A stretch of 64,000 nucleotides of DNA, taken from assembly GCF_900108555.1 (NCBI RefSeq), contig NZ_FNWV01000001.1, positions 124,001 through 188,000 of the forward strand. Reading direction: 5' to 3'. This DNA comes from Ruminococcus flavefaciens (GTDB lineage: Bacteria > Bacillota > Clostridia > Oscillospirales > Ruminococcaceae). Positions 53,871 through 62,065 of the stretch are shown piece after piece. Below the pieces are notes generated by a model, which was given only the letters and a program-made list of their open reading frames with translations, ran no database searches and was not told the origin of the DNA. Numbering within the stretch: position 1 is the first letter of the stretch; each line of letters begins with the position of its first letter. Both the position numbers and the translations under genes were made by a program.

Positions 53871-56768
53871 ATGAAAAAGGCGAAGATACTCAAAAAATCA
53901 TTAGCCTGCTTGTCTGCTACCGCTACAATTCTCACAAGCGGTATCATCACAAGCGCAAATGCCGCAGTTATCACTGAGGGCAAGACAAACAACTATCACA
54001 ACTACGCAGAGGCATTGCAGCTCGCGCTGTGTTTCTATGATGCCAACAAGTGCGGTGATGAGGTAGCTGATGACGGTTACTACTCATGGCGTTCAAACTG
54101 TCACGTTATCGACGCAGAGATCCCGCTCCAGCCAATGAGTCCTATGCCTACAGTCGGCAAGGGCAAGACTGATGATCAGCTCAAGACAGATCAGGGACTT
54201 GGCGCAGGCGATGACGGTAAAACAAAGCCAAATCTCGGTGACGATGACCCGGATCTTTATGTCGGCGTAAATATGAGCGAGTCATTCATTGAAAAGAACA
54301 AGAAGTACCTCGATCCCGACGGAAATGGCACTCTTGATCTTACAGGCGGCTGGCACGATGCCGGTGACCACGTAAAGTTCGGTCTCCCGGGAAGCTATTC
54401 AGCTTCTACTGTGGGCTGGGGTTATTATGAATTCCGTGACTCTTATGAAGAGCTCGGACTCCAGAAGCACGTTGAAGATGAACTTCGCTGGATCAATGAC
54501 TACTTCATGAAAGCAACATTTATGGACGATGACGGAAACGTAATCGCTTACTGTTATCAGGTCGGAGAGGGTAATAACGACCATAACTACTGGTGTCCTC
54601 CTGAGCTTCAGCAGGATAACACAATGGTTGCTTCATCATCTTGTGCTGTTAAGCGTCCTGCTTATTTCGCTACAGAGGAAATGCCTGCATCAGATCAGTG
54701 CGCAGGTGCTGCCGCTTCACTGGCTATAAACTACCTCAACTTCAAGGATACCGATCCCGAGTACGCTGAGAAAAACCTCAAATACGCTAAGGCTCTTTAC
54801 GATTTCGCTGTAAAGACACACATTGAGGAATGGGAGCCGGGTATGGTACCAAGCAACTCAAGCCTTGGTTATGACGGTGGTTTCTATACATCAAGCTATG
54901 ACTATGATGAACTTGCATGGGCTGCTGTATGGCTCTACTATTGTACTGAAAACTACGATTATATCGACGATATTATCGCAGTTGATGATTCTAAGCCAAT
55001 TTCTGACAGTGGTTCATATGACGCAGACGCTCAGACAGGTCAGCAGCCTTCTTACGCTTACACAGGCTATATGAAGCGTATCATTACTGATACAGGTAAC
55101 TGCTGGCAGAACATCTGGGTTCACTGCTGGGATACAGTTTGGGGCGGAGTTTTCGCAAAGCTTGCTCCTATAACAAATACTGCACGTGACTGGTATATCT
55201 TCCGTTACAACCTCGAGTTCTGGTCAGGCTGTTCCAAGACAACTGATTGTTCTGAATGGGGCTATGAGCCTGTTCACGGTCATAAGTATTTCGGCAGAGA
55301 CGATTATCTCTGGAATATGCCTATGACTTCTGATAAGATCGCTGATCTCCCTGACAGTGAGACAAGCGGCGACTTTATCGCTAAATCACCTAAGGGCTGG
55401 GCAGTTGTTTCAGGTTACGGTTCAGCTCGTTACAATACAGCTGCAGGTCTCTGTGCTTGCGTATATGCAAAGACAACAGGTGACGACACATTCCTCCCAT
55501 GGGCAAGAGCTCAGATGGAATACATCCTCGGCAACAACCCGATGGGCTATTCTTACGAAGTAGGTTATGAATACAACTTCGCTTCACATCCTCATCACCG
55601 TTCATCACACTGCTCAGCTACACAGAGCATGGACGATCCGATAGTTCAGGTACATACTCTCTGGGGTGCTCTCGTTGGCGGTCCTGACCTCAAGGATAAC
55701 CACGTTGATGAGACTAAGGACTATATCTACAACGAAGTTACCGACGACTATAACGCAGGCTTCTGCGGTGACCTTGCAGGTCTTTACCACTACTACGGTA
55801 CTAAGGGCAAGGTAGATGAAAAAGAAAACCACATAATCGAAGACTTCAATATGTCTGAAAATGCTATCGGCTACGATCAGGTGGACGAGGACGGCAATCC
55901 GCTTCCTGTAGGATACTTCGTATCAGCAGGTAAGGCACAGGAAAAGGAAGACGGTATCCAGCTCAAGCTCGTTCTTCACAACAGAACAACAAATCCTCCA
56001 AGATTTGAGTGTGACGTTAAGGCAAGATATTACTTCAATATCAAGGAGCTCCTTGATGCAGGCTACGACATTGATTATATCGTTCCTCGTATCGACTACG
56101 ATCAGGAGGCAGGATATACAAACAACAAGTCACACGCTGTACTTTCAGATCCTGTAAAGTACGACGATAAGGGCACATACTACGTTGATGTAACATGGAA
56201 GGATTGTAAGTTCTACGGCAGCCGTGTATATCAGTTCGCTCTTACAACAAAGATGGATCCCGAGACAAACATCTACCCAGAGTGGGATTCTTCAAACGAC
56301 TACAGCTACGATGATCTCGTAAGCTTCGAGGACGATAACGCTGCTTCAGCTATTACAAATAAGGTTACACTTTATGCAGATGATAAACTTATCTGGGGTA
56401 TAGAGCCTGACGGAACAACTGCTGAAGATGTAGCTCCGGTAGCTTCAACTACTACAACAAATAAAACAGGTGGTTCAACAACAACCACAACTACTACAAA
56501 GGCTAACCAATCTAAGACAGATGAGGCTGCACCTAATCCTTCAGCAGGCGATGCAAACTGCGACGGTCAGGTAGATATGTCTGATATCGTTCTTATCATG
56601 CAGTCACTTGCAAATCCTGATAAGTACGGCTTAAAGGGTTCAGACAAGAACCACATTACAGCGCAGGGCGAAAAGAATGCTGACGTTGATACATCAAGCA
56701 AGGGCGTTACTTCAAACGACGCACTCAGAATTCAGGAATTCCTGCTTGGCAATGTAAAATCTCTTTAA
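53871..56768 (+). CDS. Cellulosomal GH9 endoglucanase with CBM3c and dockerin
   Basis: Secreted cellulase, 965 residues. The signal peptide spans about residues 1-32 (cut at ANA). The GH9 catalytic domain has the base in GGWHDAGDHVKFG (near 161-173), signature HPHHRSSH (near 572) and the proton donor in YNEVTDDYNAGF (near 622). A family 3c CBM (about 675-825) follows, fused as in processive GH9 'theme B' enzymes. A Thr-rich linker (about 850-890) leads to a type I dockerin (893-965): DANCDGQVDMSD and DVDTSSKGVTSND are its calcium loops. The dockerin ends the protein and would bind a scaffoldin. AAAGGAAG precedes the ATG. The gap before it has TATAAT at 53801-53806 without a good -35. Confidence 0.96.
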   Translation: MKKAKILKKSLACLSATATILTSGIITSANAAVITEGKTNNYHNYAEALQLALCFYDANKCGDEVADDGYYSWRSNCHVIDAEIPLQPMSPMPTVGKGKTDDQLKTDQGLGAGDDGKTKPNLGDDDPDLYVGVNMSESFIEKNKKYLDPDGNGTLDLTGGWHDAGDHVKFGLPGSYSASTVGWGYYEFRDSYEELGLQKHVEDELRWINDYFMKATFMDDDGNVIAYCYQVGEGNNDHNYWCPPELQQDNTMVASSSCAVKRPAYFATEEMPASDQCAGAAASLAINYLNFKDTDPEYAEKNLKYAKALYDFAVKTHIEEWEPGMVPSNSSLGYDGGFYTSSYDYDELAWAAVWLYYCTENYDYIDDIIAVDDSKPISDSGSYDADAQTGQQPSYAYTGYMKRIITDTGNCWQNIWVHCWDTVWGGVFAKLAPITNTARDWYIFRYNLEFWSGCSKTTDCSEWGYEPVHGHKYFGRDDYLWNMPMTSDKIADLPDSETSGDFIAKSPKGWAVVSGYGSARYNTAAGLCACVYAKTTGDDTFLPWARAQMEYILGNNPMGYSYEVGYEYNFASHPHHRSSHCSATQSMDDPIVQVHTLWGALVGGPDLKDNHVDETKDYIYNEVTDDYNAGFCGDLAGLYHYYGTKGKVDEKENHIIEDFNMSENAIGYDQVDEDGNPLPVGYFVSAGKAQEKEDGIQLKLVLHNRTTNPPRFECDVKARYYFNIKELLDAGYDIDYIVPRIDYDQEAGYTNNKSHAVLSDPVKYDDKGTYYVDVTWKDCKFYGSRVYQFALTTKMDPETNIYPEWDSSNDYSYDDLVSFEDDNAASAITNKVTLYADDKLIWGIEPDGTTAEDVAPVASTTTTNKTGGSTTTTTTTKANQSKTDEAAPNPSAGDANCDGQVDMSDIVLIMQSLANPDKYGLKGSDKNHITAQGEKNADVDTSSKGVTSNDALRIQEFLLGNVKSL

Positions 56769-56772
56769 TAGT

Positions 56773-56801
56773 AAAAAGCGGCTCAATTGAGCCGCTTTTT
56801 T
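56773..56801 (+). terminator. Terminator of the GH9 gene
   Basis: GCGGCTC-AATT-GAGCCGC with T-run of six. Confidence 0.92.
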
Positions 56802-56808
56802 GCGCATG

Positions 56809-56840
56809 AAAACGCCCTATGTGTTACATAGGGCGTTTTT
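56809..56840 (-). terminator. Terminator of the phosphofructokinase gene
   Basis: 13-bp stem (AAAACGCCCTATG and its complement) with a TGTTA loop; TTTTCATG follows on the minus strand and TTTTT on the plus strand. Confidence 0.87.
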
Positions 56841-56848
56841 GATAAATA

Positions 56849-58066
56849 TTATATTACAAAATTCAAAGGCATTCCGTTTTTCATTATAGCATGGAGCTCG
56901 CCCTGTATAAGTGGCATAAGATAGTCATATGCAGGCGGCAAGACGTTATTTCCCTTTTCGTTTATCCATTCGCGCGGGAAGAATTTTTCCGAATTTGCAG
57001 CCTTTGCAGCTTCAACAGTGCCGATCCTGTAGCTATAAGGCATATTCGATTCTCTGATAAATGTCATCATACAGCCTGTTTGTCCGTCAAGACCTGCTTT
57101 TACTGCTGCCATTCCAATAGCTTCTGATGATCTTATATCCTCAAGAGAAGCAATATGCGAGCTGCATCTCTGCATTACGTTAAGCTCGATAGAACGGACT
57201 TTACAGCCTATCTCAGCAGCTACAAGCTTTTCGAGGAATTTGCCTATTCCCGAAAGATAGCTGTGTCCGAATACATCTTTCTGCCCAGACTGATATTCTT
57301 CGGCAGCAAACTTACCCTCGGCAGTCTTTACTCCTTCTGATACAACGACTATAACCGCCCTGTACTTCTTCATCTCAGCCTTAACATCTGTTAAAAATCC
57401 TTCAATACTGAATGTTGTCTCAGGCAGATATATCAGATGGGGCGCAGACTCTCCGTTTGCTCTTATACAGCATGATGCTGCTGCAAGCCAGCCTGCATGG
57501 CGTCCCATAGTCTCGATTATAGTAACTGACGGGATACTGTAAACGTTACTGTCTCTTGTGATCTCCTGCACAGTCGCTGCGACATATTTTGCAGCAGAGC
57601 CAAATCCCGGAGAATGATCTGTCTCACAAAGATCGTTATCTATAGTTTTAGGGATACCTATTATTTTTATATCGTCAATTCCCATATCTTTAAGATATGC
57701 TGAATACTTTGCGACCGTATCCATTGAATCATTTCCGCCGATATAAAAGAACATACCGATCTCATACTTCCGCAGAACTTCTGTTATACGTTCATATATA
57801 TCACTTTTTTCCCTGTGATCGGGAAGCTTTTTTCTGCACGAACCAAGTACAGCTGACGGAGTCCTGAGCAGCAGCTGATAGCTTACATCACTTGTGATTT
57901 TTTCCGAGAGATCAACTAATTCTTCATTGATGATACCCTCTATACCGTTAAGGACTCCAAACACCTTGTCGATCTCATCGGTACGCTGTGCAGCACTGTA
58001 AACACCTGCCAATGAAGCGTTTATAGCGCAAGTAGGTCCTCCTGACTGTGCAACCGCTATATTCAT
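56849..58066 (-). CDS. pfp: PPi-type 6-phosphofructokinase
   Basis: Phosphorylates fructose 6-phosphate; 405 residues. The two residues that set the phosphoryl donor point to pyrophosphate: Asp113 in GGNDS at the position of E. coli Gly104, and Lys140 in PKTIDND at the position of Gly124. Asp103 of E. coli is Asn112 here. Substrate contacts include ETMGRHAGWLA and EGVK. The ATG has no Shine-Dalgarno within 12 bases; it overlaps (ATGA) the stop codon of a 13-codon upstream ORF that has GAGAGGG just before its ATG, so coupled translation is likely. Own promoter and terminator. Confidence 0.85.
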   Translation of the reverse strand: MNIAVAQSGGPTCAINASLAGVYSAAQRTDEIDKVFGVLNGIEGIINEELVDLSEKITSDVSYQLLLRTPSAVLGSCRKKLPDHREKSDIYERITEVLRKYEIGMFFYIGGNDSMDTVAKYSAYLKDMGIDDIKIIGIPKTIDNDLCETDHSPGFGSAAKYVAATVQEITRDSNVYSIPSVTIIETMGRHAGWLAAASCCIRANGESAPHLIYLPETTFSIEGFLTDVKAEMKKYRAVIVVVSEGVKTAEGKFAAEEYQSGQKDVFGHSYLSGIGKFLEKLVAAEIGCKVRSIELNVMQRCSSHIASLEDIRSSEAIGMAAVKAGLDGQTGCMMTFIRESNMPYSYRIGTVEAAKAANSEKFFPREWINEKGNNVLPPAYDYLMPLIQGELHAIMKNGMPLNFVI

Positions 58067-58104
58067 AATACTTTTTCGACTGAGTATATCCCGAACTCAG
58101 TCAT
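58063..58104 (-). CDS. Candidate 13-codon leader ORF before pfp
   Basis: Would encode MTEFGIYSVEKVL. GAGAGGG stands 1-2 bases before its ATG, closer than usual. Its stop codon overlaps the pfp start as ATGA. A hairpin GACTGAGT / ACTCAGTC (58078-58102) lies inside the ORF and would hinder a ribosome from reaching pfp directly. It may be a coupling or regulatory leader; expression is not shown. Confidence 0.45.
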   Translation of the reverse strand: MTEFGIYSVEKVL

Positions 58105-58140
58105 ACCCTCTCATAATATTTGCCATACGGCTTTAATATT

Positions 58141-58169
58141 ATTATAACATAGCACTTTATACTTTTCAA
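58141..58169 (-). promoter_or_regulatory. sigma-A promoter of pfp
   Basis: TTGAAA, 17 bp ending in TATGT, TATAAT; leaves a leader of about 70 bases. Confidence 0.72.
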
Positions 58170-58256
58170 TTCAAATAAAATCCAAAAAAAACTATCAAAA
58201 AATCGCAATATTTGACCAGAATAGCAATAAACGCCCAATATAATGACATATTGAAA

Positions 58257-59045
58257 TCAAATAAGCCCGAAATGAGTCAGCGCATTTGCTATGCCGTTCT
58301 CCTCTATAGGTGTGGTTATGTAGGAAACATAGGGGTATATTACTTCTGCTCCGCCCATTGCTATACTGTTTGGAACAGCTTCAAGCATAGGGAGATCATT
58401 CATGCTGTCACCTATTGCATATGCTCTTTCCATTGGGATATCAAGCTTTTTGAGAATGTGCTGTATGCCTGTAGCTTTAGAAAATCCCAGCGGTACATTC
58501 TCATAAAATCCGCCGCCTCTGTCGATTATCGAAAATTCTTTACCTATCTCGTTTCTGAATTTTTCCATATCACTTTTGGGATTTTCCCAAATAACAAACT
58601 TATCAAAGCCGAAGTTATCGTCCTCTACCCTGCCACTTACGTCGATACCCGAATCAACAAAAACCTCCATGAAGTACTTTAAACCGTCAGTCATAGGAGC
58701 CTTATCATCGAAGAAATAGCCTGCTGAATGTTCATAAACAGGGGTCACATTGCACTCGCGCATAAGCTCGGCTATCTCTCTGCATTTGCTTTTTTCAATC
58801 GTACGCGAAAGAATAACATCTCCGTTATACTCTATATAAGTTCCACAGCCGCAGATATATCCGTCAAATCCCAGTTCCTTCACCCTCGGACTGATATTGA
58901 ATGCCGTTCTGCCGGAATTTATAAAAGTCAGATTTCCCTTCTCTCTTGTTCTTCTGACAGCTTCTCGTGTACTGTCGGGAATTATGGCTCTCTCGTCCTC
59001 TGTAACAAGAGTACCGTCGATATCGAAAAAAATTATTGAACTCAT
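58257..59045 (-). CDS. Cof-type HAD-IIB phosphatase
   Basis: 262 residues. The HAD motifs are motif I FFDIDGTLV (nucleophile Asp8 and Asp10), motif II NSGRT, Lys in GFSKATG and motif IV GDSMNDLPML. The C2B cap between motifs II and III marks the Cof subfamily, which act on sugar phosphates, flavin or nucleotide phosphates. The substrate is unknown. AAGGAG precedes the ATG. Divergent from the corrinoid adenosyltransferase gene with overlapping control region. Confidence 0.9.
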   Translation of the reverse strand: MSSIIFFDIDGTLVTEDERAIIPDSTREAVRRTREKGNLTFINSGRTAFNISPRVKELGFDGYICGCGTYIEYNGDVILSRTIEKSKCREIAELMRECNVTPVYEHSAGYFFDDKAPMTDGLKYFMEVFVDSGIDVSGRVEDDNFGFDKFVIWENPKSDMEKFRNEIGKEFSIIDRGGGFYENVPLGFSKATGIQHILKKLDIPMERAYAIGDSMNDLPMLEAVPNSIAMGGAEVIYPYVSYITTPIEENGIANALTHFGLI

Positions 59046-59076
59046 TAAAACACTCCTTGAAATTTACATCTTTTAT

Positions 59077-59137
59077 ATTATAATCCCTTGAAAAAACGCT
59101 GTCAAGTCTTGATTAAACAAGTTTAAGATGCTATAAT
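59077..59137. promoter_or_regulatory. Divergent promoter pair with shared palindrome
   Basis: Minus strand for the HAD gene: TTGACA (59100-59105), 17 bp, TATAAT (59077-59082). Plus strand for the adenosyltransferase gene: TTGATT (59109-59114), 17 bp, TATAAT (59132-59137) with TGC before it. The two -35 boxes are only 3 bp apart, and TCAAG-T-CTTGA (59102-59112) overlaps both. Confidence 0.78.
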
Positions 59138-59158
59138 TATTTTTGGAGGCTGATGAAA

Positions 59159-59674
59159 ATGTTGCACATATATTATGGTAATGGAAAAGGCAAAACAACA
59201 GCAGCAGTAGGACTTGCTGTAAGAGCCTGCGGCGCAGGAATGAAAGCTGCTTTTTTACAGTTTCTGAAAAACGGAAGTTCATCAGAGATAAATGTACTCA
59301 GATCATTAGAGAATATAACTGTTATGTGCTGCGAAGAATGTAATAAATTCACATTCCAGATGAATGACGCAGAAAAGCAAAATGTGGAACGCTGCCATAC
59401 CGAAATGCTGAAAAAAGCTTCTTCTATGCTTGAAAACGGAGCTGTTCAGCTCATAGTGCTTGATGAATTTCTTGATGCATATAATAAAAAGCTCATTGAT
59501 ACTGAGCTTGCTGACGACTTTATTAATAACTGTTCCGATAAATGTGAGATCGTTATGACAGGAAGAATGCCAAGCGAATGGCTGAAAAACCAAGCTGACT
59601 ATCTTACTGAGATGACTGCTGTTAAACACCCGTATGAAAAAGGTATCACCGCCCGTAAGGGGATAGAATATTAG
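59159..59674 (+). CDS. cobO: Cob(I)yrinic acid a,c-diamide adenosyltransferase (CobA/BtuR type)
   Basis: Adds the adenosyl group to cobalt of corrinoids. 171 residues; the P-loop YYGNGKGKTTAAVG is near residue 5 and carries the family's GKGKTT; the later VLDEFLDAYN is the Walker B-like strand. GGAGG lies 9 bases before the ATG at 59159; the alternative ATG at 59153 is only 3 bases from it. No cobalamin riboswitch or other cobalamin gene is close, so it may serve salvage of corrinoids. Confidence 0.88.
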   Translation: MLHIYYGNGKGKTTAAVGLAVRACGAGMKAAFLQFLKNGSSSEINVLRSLENITVMCCEECNKFTFQMNDAEKQNVERCHTEMLKKASSMLENGAVQLIVLDEFLDAYNKKLIDTELADDFINNCSDKCEIVMTGRMPSEWLKNQADYLTEMTAVKHPYEKGITARKGIEY

Positions 59675-59703
59675 GCTGCCGCATATAATGCGGCAGCCTT
59701 TTT
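59674..59703. terminator. Terminator after the adenosyltransferase gene
   Basis: 11-bp stem GGCTGCCGCAT and its complement with an ATA loop, then five T on the plus strand. It may also terminate the opposing small gene. Confidence 0.9.
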
Positions 59704-59923
59704 ACTGCATATTCTTTAATTCTTCGATCAAAGCAAGATCTTCCTGATTGATCTTCATATTGGTTACTATTGATTTGTTTTCGGGAGTTATGACCTTTAT
59801 TTCAATTATACTCCCCTCCTGAACACTGCCAACTGCCGCTTTGAAAAATAGCGGTACCTTAGGATGGTTTTCTTTAAATCTTTCAAGAAGCGATTTCAGC
59901 TTAAATACATTCATTGGATTCAT
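59702..59923 (-). CDS. Conserved-looking small protein of unknown function
   Basis: 73 residues. Two halves: an Arg/Lys-rich helix (VFKLKSLLERFKENHP) followed by an alternating strand pattern (FFKAAVGSVQEG, IEIKVITPENKS), then a short helix LALIEELKNM. I do not recognise a family. GAGGTG is 6 bases before the ATG, and it follows the Gx-transporter gene by 31 bases on the same strand, so it is probably the end of the ApbE cluster. Confidence 0.65.
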   Translation of the reverse strand: MNPMNVFKLKSLLERFKENHPKVPLFFKAAVGSVQEGSIIEIKVITPENKSIVTNMKINQEDLALIEELKNMQ

Positions 59924-59954
59924 TTATTTCACCTCAATATGTATTATACCATAT

Positions 59955-60467
59955 TTACTTATTTTTCTCAACTTTTTTACCAGTAAATCCTCTTTTGATC
60001 AGTAACTGTGCGCATATTCCCGTAAAAGCACCTGCTATACAGCCTGATATTATAAGGTAGGGATAATGATAAAGGACCGCAAACGATCTCATAATAATGA
60101 TCGCTACGGTAATTTGTCCCGTATTATGCAATATCGCACCAATAATACTGCTCAGCCATATGAAGTTTACAGGTACTATCCTCTTTACACCGAGCATACC
60201 TATAAGACAGAATACAGCACCTGCCATACTATAAATTATAGCGGAAACATTTCCTCCGAATATCGAACCAAGCATAACTCGCACAAATACTACCATTGCT
60301 ACTTCTTTTGCGCTGTATTTGTACACAGCATAAACTGTTACGATATTTGCGAGTCCGAGCTTGACTCCGGGAATAGCAACAAGATTAGGTATGCGCAGTT
60401 CTATTATAAATATGATAAGCGCAATAGCAGTAAGAAGCGCAAGTTCAGTGAGCCTTTTTGTTTTCAT
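59955..60467 (-). CDS. Gx-transporter / HepT-like membrane protein
   Basis: 170 residues, five membrane helices: ALLTAIALIIFIIELRIP opens like the pfam 'heptaprenyl diphosphate synthase component I' (Gx transporter) family. VKLGLANIVTVYAVY and NVSAIIYSMAGAVF follow. These resemble S-components of ECF-type transporters. The substrate is not known. It starts 1 base after the NusG_II gene stop; the ATG at 60467 has GGAG in front, whereas a longer open frame begins inside the neighbour. Confidence 0.8.
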   Translation of the reverse strand: MKTKRLTELALLTAIALIIFIIELRIPNLVAIPGVKLGLANIVTVYAVYKYSAKEVAMVVFVRVMLGSIFGGNVSAIIYSMAGAVFCLIGMLGVKRIVPVNFIWLSSIIGAILHNTGQITVAIIIMRSFAVLYHYPYLIISGCIAGAFTGICAQLLIKRGFTGKKVEKNK

Positions 60468-60468
60468 A

Positions 60469-60825
60469 TCAACTCTGCTCCTTCTCTGCAAATCGTATAA
60501 CAAGCTTGTGCGGCAGACAAACTATCGGCATTGTCTCTGATCTCAAAACACCAGTCTTAACGCAGGTATGGTCTGGACAATCCGCATCGGAAATACTTAT
60601 CTTTCCATTTTCTATTTTTATTTCGTTCCAGCCGCCGTCATTGCTCTCTATACGAAAAGTTCTGTCCTTTTCCTTAGAAAGATCAAGAGTATATAATACT
60701 TTATTGTTCTGTACTATCTCCACATAAGTGCTGTCCGATGTCCTGTGACTCAGTATTACCCATATTACAGAACCGATAAATAAAGCAGCTACTATAATAA
60801 TAAGTATTTTGACACCTTTAGTCAA
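60469..60825 (-). CDS. NusG_II-domain membrane protein with C/H-rich motif
   Basis: 118 residues. One membrane helix (VKILIIIVAALFIGSVIWVIL) anchors it, with an outside domain of the NusG domain II type. It carries DADCPDHTCVKTG and CLPHKLV. The spacing is Cys-x-x-His, 16 residues, Cys-x-x-His, which suggests a bound metal or cofactor. Here it lies between ApbE and the Gx-transporter gene, a set also seen with rnf operons in clostridia (recalled, not checked). The start overlaps the apbE end by 8 bases. Confidence 0.82.
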   Translation of the reverse strand: MTKGVKILIIIVAALFIGSVIWVILSHRTSDSTYVEIVQNNKVLYTLDLSKEKDRTFRIESNDGGWNEIKIENGKISISDADCPDHTCVKTGVLRSETMPIVCLPHKLVIRFAEKEQS

Positions 60826-61867
60826 CGGAGATCACCTCCGCAGGCATATCGCTTATATTCTGAAAGGAGTCTCCAATACCGCTTGTATAGTATATCTTCT
60901 TATCATCAGTCACCATTATAACGTCATACTGAGGATTTGAACGTAAGTACTCAACTGTTTTGTCATATCCGAGGACAAAAAAAGCTGTTGACAGTGCATC
61001 ACATTCAAGACCGTTATCACCTATCACCGTGACCGATACAATTCCGTTATCAGCAGGATATCCGTCACTTGGATCAATTATATGCCAGTATTTTTTACCG
61101 TCTTCTCCATAGAAGAAACGCTCATAATTTCCCGATGTGATAACTGCCTTGTTGATTATATCTACTACGCACATATCTTTATCTTCTAAAAACGGATCTC
61201 TTACAGCGACTTTCCACGGAGAACCGTCAGTCTTGCTTCCGAGTGACTGAACATTTCCGCCAAGACTTACTATAGCAGATGTTACACCGTGAGACTCCAT
61301 TATCTTCATTATTTCATCGCCTGTATAGCCTTTGGCAAGTGCTCCCAGGTCGATCTGTGCATTTTCGGGTAGAGCCACGCTGTTATCTTTTACGGTGATA
61401 TTACGGTAATCCACATTTGCAAGCAGTTCGTCGATCCTGCCTTGTTCGGGTATTTTATACTCGCCTGTTGTAAAGCCCCATTCTCTCAGGACAGGATAAA
61501 CTGTAATATCAAGTGCTCCGCCTGTCTTATCGCCGATCTCCATAGCCTTTTTTATAAGAGTAATCGTATCATCACATACATCTACAGCTTTTCCGTCAGA
61601 GTTATCAAGCTTCCATATGTCACTTTCTTCCAATGTTGCAGACAGCTCATTTTCAAGCTCATAAATACGTTTTTCAGCATCATCGACCGCTTTTTCAGCA
61701 TCACTTCCATAAGCTTTCAAACTCATAAATGTATCCATTGCAAATACATCGCGTACAGCAGGATCGGTTTTATTTTCTTTTATTTTTGTGCTGCTGCTTT
61801 CACTACAGCCATATAATAAGAAGCACGAAAAAAATATCAATGTCAGACTCTTTATTTTACCAGACAT
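60818..61867 (-). CDS. apbE: ApbE-type FAD:protein FMN transferase (lipoprotein)
   Basis: Attaches FMN to Thr or Ser of extracytoplasmic redox proteins. 349 residues with a lipoprotein signal (FFSCFLLYGCSES, lipidated Cys near 21). The core has FAMDTFMSLKAYG, DLGALAKGYTGDE near residue 175 and the GGNVQSLGSK-like substrate segment; DALSTAFFVLG near residue 290 holds the Mg-binding Asp. No FMN-bind protein is in the window, so its target is encoded elsewhere. First gene of the ApbE/NusG_II/Gx-transporter cluster, with its own promoter. Confidence 0.92.
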   Translation of the reverse strand: MSGKIKSLTLIFFSCFLLYGCSESSSTKIKENKTDPAVRDVFAMDTFMSLKAYGSDAEKAVDDAEKRIYELENELSATLEESDIWKLDNSDGKAVDVCDDTITLIKKAMEIGDKTGGALDITVYPVLREWGFTTGEYKIPEQGRIDELLANVDYRNITVKDNSVALPENAQIDLGALAKGYTGDEIMKIMESHGVTSAIVSLGGNVQSLGSKTDGSPWKVAVRDPFLEDKDMCVVDIINKAVITSGNYERFFYGEDGKKYWHIIDPSDGYPADNGIVSVTVIGDNGLECDALSTAFFVLGYDKTVEYLRSNPQYDVIMVTDDKKIYYTSGIGDSFQNISDMPAEVISVD

Positions 61868-61895
61868 ATTTAATCTCCTAAAACAAACTAAAAAT

Positions 61896-61924
61896 ATTAT
61901 AACATATTTTCAAGAAAACAGCAA
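61896..61924 (-). promoter_or_regulatory. sigma-A promoter of the apbE cluster
   Basis: TTGCTG, 17 bp ending in TATGT, TATAAT. Confidence 0.7.
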
Positions 61925-62039
61925 CACCCTGCCGATAAAACTGTCCTGTTTTTTCTCTATAGCCAATATAAAGCCTTTTATATAGTTATCAGAACTAAAA
62001 AGCTTACTTGTTATCACAAACAAACACCATATCATGAGA

Positions 62040-62062
62040 AAAGCGGATCAACGATCCGCTTT
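62040..62062 (-). terminator. Terminator of the tpiA-gpmI unit
   Basis: AAAGCGGATC / GATCCGCTTT with an AAC loop, directly behind the gpmI stop codon. Confidence 0.83.
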
Positions 62063-62065
62063 ATT

